DNA of 64,000 nucleotides, from positions 124,001-188,000 of the forward strand of contig NZ_JACJUK010000002.1 of NCBI RefSeq assembly GCF_014235875.1, given 5' to 3'. The notes under the pieces were generated by a model, which worked only from the letters and a program-made list of their open reading frames with translations, did not search any database and had not been told where the DNA came from. The stretch comes from Croceivirga lutea. GTDB taxonomy: Bacteria; Bacteroidota; Bacteroidia; Flavobacteriales; Flavobacteriaceae. The translations under genes were made by a program, and so were the position numbers. Each line of letters begins with the position of its first letter. The first letter of the stretch is position 1. Positions 63,459 to 64,000 of this stretch are shown one piece after another.

Positions 63459-64000
63459 TTATTCTTCTTCACTTATGGTCATTAAACCATACGTTTTGTG
63501 CGCATTAAAATAAGTGAAATCGTTATTGAAGTCCATACCCTCACCGTCCATTATGGTTCCATCTTCAGGGTTAGTGTAGGTAAATTTTGCTTCAGTAAAT
63601 ATCCATTTTTTAGCCCTATCCCAATATAACTGTGGTGTTTCTAGTTTTTTACCGTCATGACTTGTAATTACCACATTACCTTGCAAATCAATAATATTAG
63701 TTTCAGAATACATAATGCCATAATCTGCTACAACTGTACTTTTTTTACCTTCTTTATCATAGAAGTCTACCTCAACACCTTCTGGAAATAATTGATGCGC
63801 AAATTTTAAATTATCATAATTCTCATTTAACGGACTACGGAGCGTAAATACCAATTTGGTATCAGAAGAATCTTGTGAAGATAACGGTTCAGTTATTTCT
63901 GTATATGTAACTGTAAAGTTTTTGGCAACACCCTGAGGAAAAACCCGCTCACTTACCTCTTGCCCTACTCTTTTGTAATTATCCTTACAGCCCACAAAAA
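63459..64000 (-). CDS. lptC: LPS-export periplasmic protein LptC, 5' end cut by window
   Basis: About 180 C-terminal residues. The frame stays open to base 64000, and the visible FVGCKDN is a lipobox with its cysteine. A GTG at 63995 is therefore not the true start. The beta-strand pattern LFPEGVEVDFYDKEGKKSTVVADYGIMYSETNIIDLQGNVVITSHDGKKLET is typical of the LptC/LptA beta-jellyroll, in which LPS slides through the periplasm. Lipidation rather than a transmembrane helix is usual for Bacteroidetes LptC. It heads the visible part of the lptC-to-ppiD run. Confidence 0.85.
   Translation of the reverse strand, partial: FVGCKDNYKRVGQEVSERVFPQGVAKNFTVTYTEITEPLSSQDSSDTKLVFTLRSPLNENYDNLKFAHQLFPEGVEVDFYDKEGKKSTVVADYGIMYSETNIIDLQGNVVITSHDGKKLETPQLYWDRAKKWIFTEAKFTYTNPEDGTIMDGEGMDFNNDFTYFNAHKTYGLMTISEEE

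Overview
The window comes from a member of the Bacteroidetes, almost certainly a gliding or T9SS-bearing Flavobacteriaceae, probably marine. The evidence is an intact gldKLMN cluster, TAnnTTTG promoter elements with no recognisable Shine-Dalgarno sequences, a TonB receptor with a carboxypeptidase-like N-terminal domain, the HYC_CC_PP, DUF983 and GYDIA-kinase families, and a mevalonate-pathway HMG-CoA reductase. The genus cannot be fixed from sequence alone. Coding density is high, no gene-free stretch exceeds about 250 bases, and I see no rRNA, tRNA, CRISPR array, insertion sequence or prophage. Nearly everything looks like core chromosome.

Layout. 1-4005: microaerobic respiration, with the 3'-truncated ccoI copper ATPase diverging from an FNR-type regulator, then a tandem universal stress protein and a small membrane protein. 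4066-12107: a three-domain DsbD, a cysteine-rich mini-protein and a MFP-RND-TolC efflux operon. 12313-16756: a secreted plant-type LRR protein, an ABC-F ATPase, DUF983 and an FAD oxidoreductase. 16842-21501: gldK-L-M-N, the core of type IX secretion and gliding. 21618-26659: an arginase-fold protein with a degraded metal site, TopA and an LVIVD-repeat lipoprotein. 26810-31494: miaB, a sigma-54 activator without a sensor domain, lptE, a TPR protein and secG. 31641-33647: groES-groEL. 33756-37672: a set of cysteine-rich proteins spanning outer membrane, periplasm and inner membrane, probably for metal handling. 37847-39917: an fRMsr-like GAF protein and purH. 39970-45510: the rod-shape operon mreB-mreC-mreD-mrdA-rodA. 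45507-48553: an anchored nuclease and a tail-specific protease. 48749-53556: surE, a small membrane protein, lpxB, a C40 peptidase and comEC. 53561-57335: a DPP IV/peptide-transporter operon. 57469-59669: HMG-CoA reductase and a GHMP kinase. 59666-64000: PpiD, a CorC-like protein, a small membrane protein and the 5'-truncated lptC.

Themes. Much of the window builds or polices the cell envelope: LptC, LptE, LpxB, Mre/Rod, Gld, PpiD, Prc and DsbD. The most useful new observations are regulatory. A 12-bp palindrome is shared by the ccoI/fnr and usp promoters. A good sigma-54 -24/-12 element precedes groESL, about 2 kb downstream of an orphan sigma-54 activator gene. Four of six convergent gene pairs take both stop codons from one TTAA, and at one pair that TTAA sits in the loop of a bidirectional hairpin. 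The best candidate for an under-described system is the four-protein cysteine-pair set at 33756-37672. Its individual families are known, but their joint function is inferred here.
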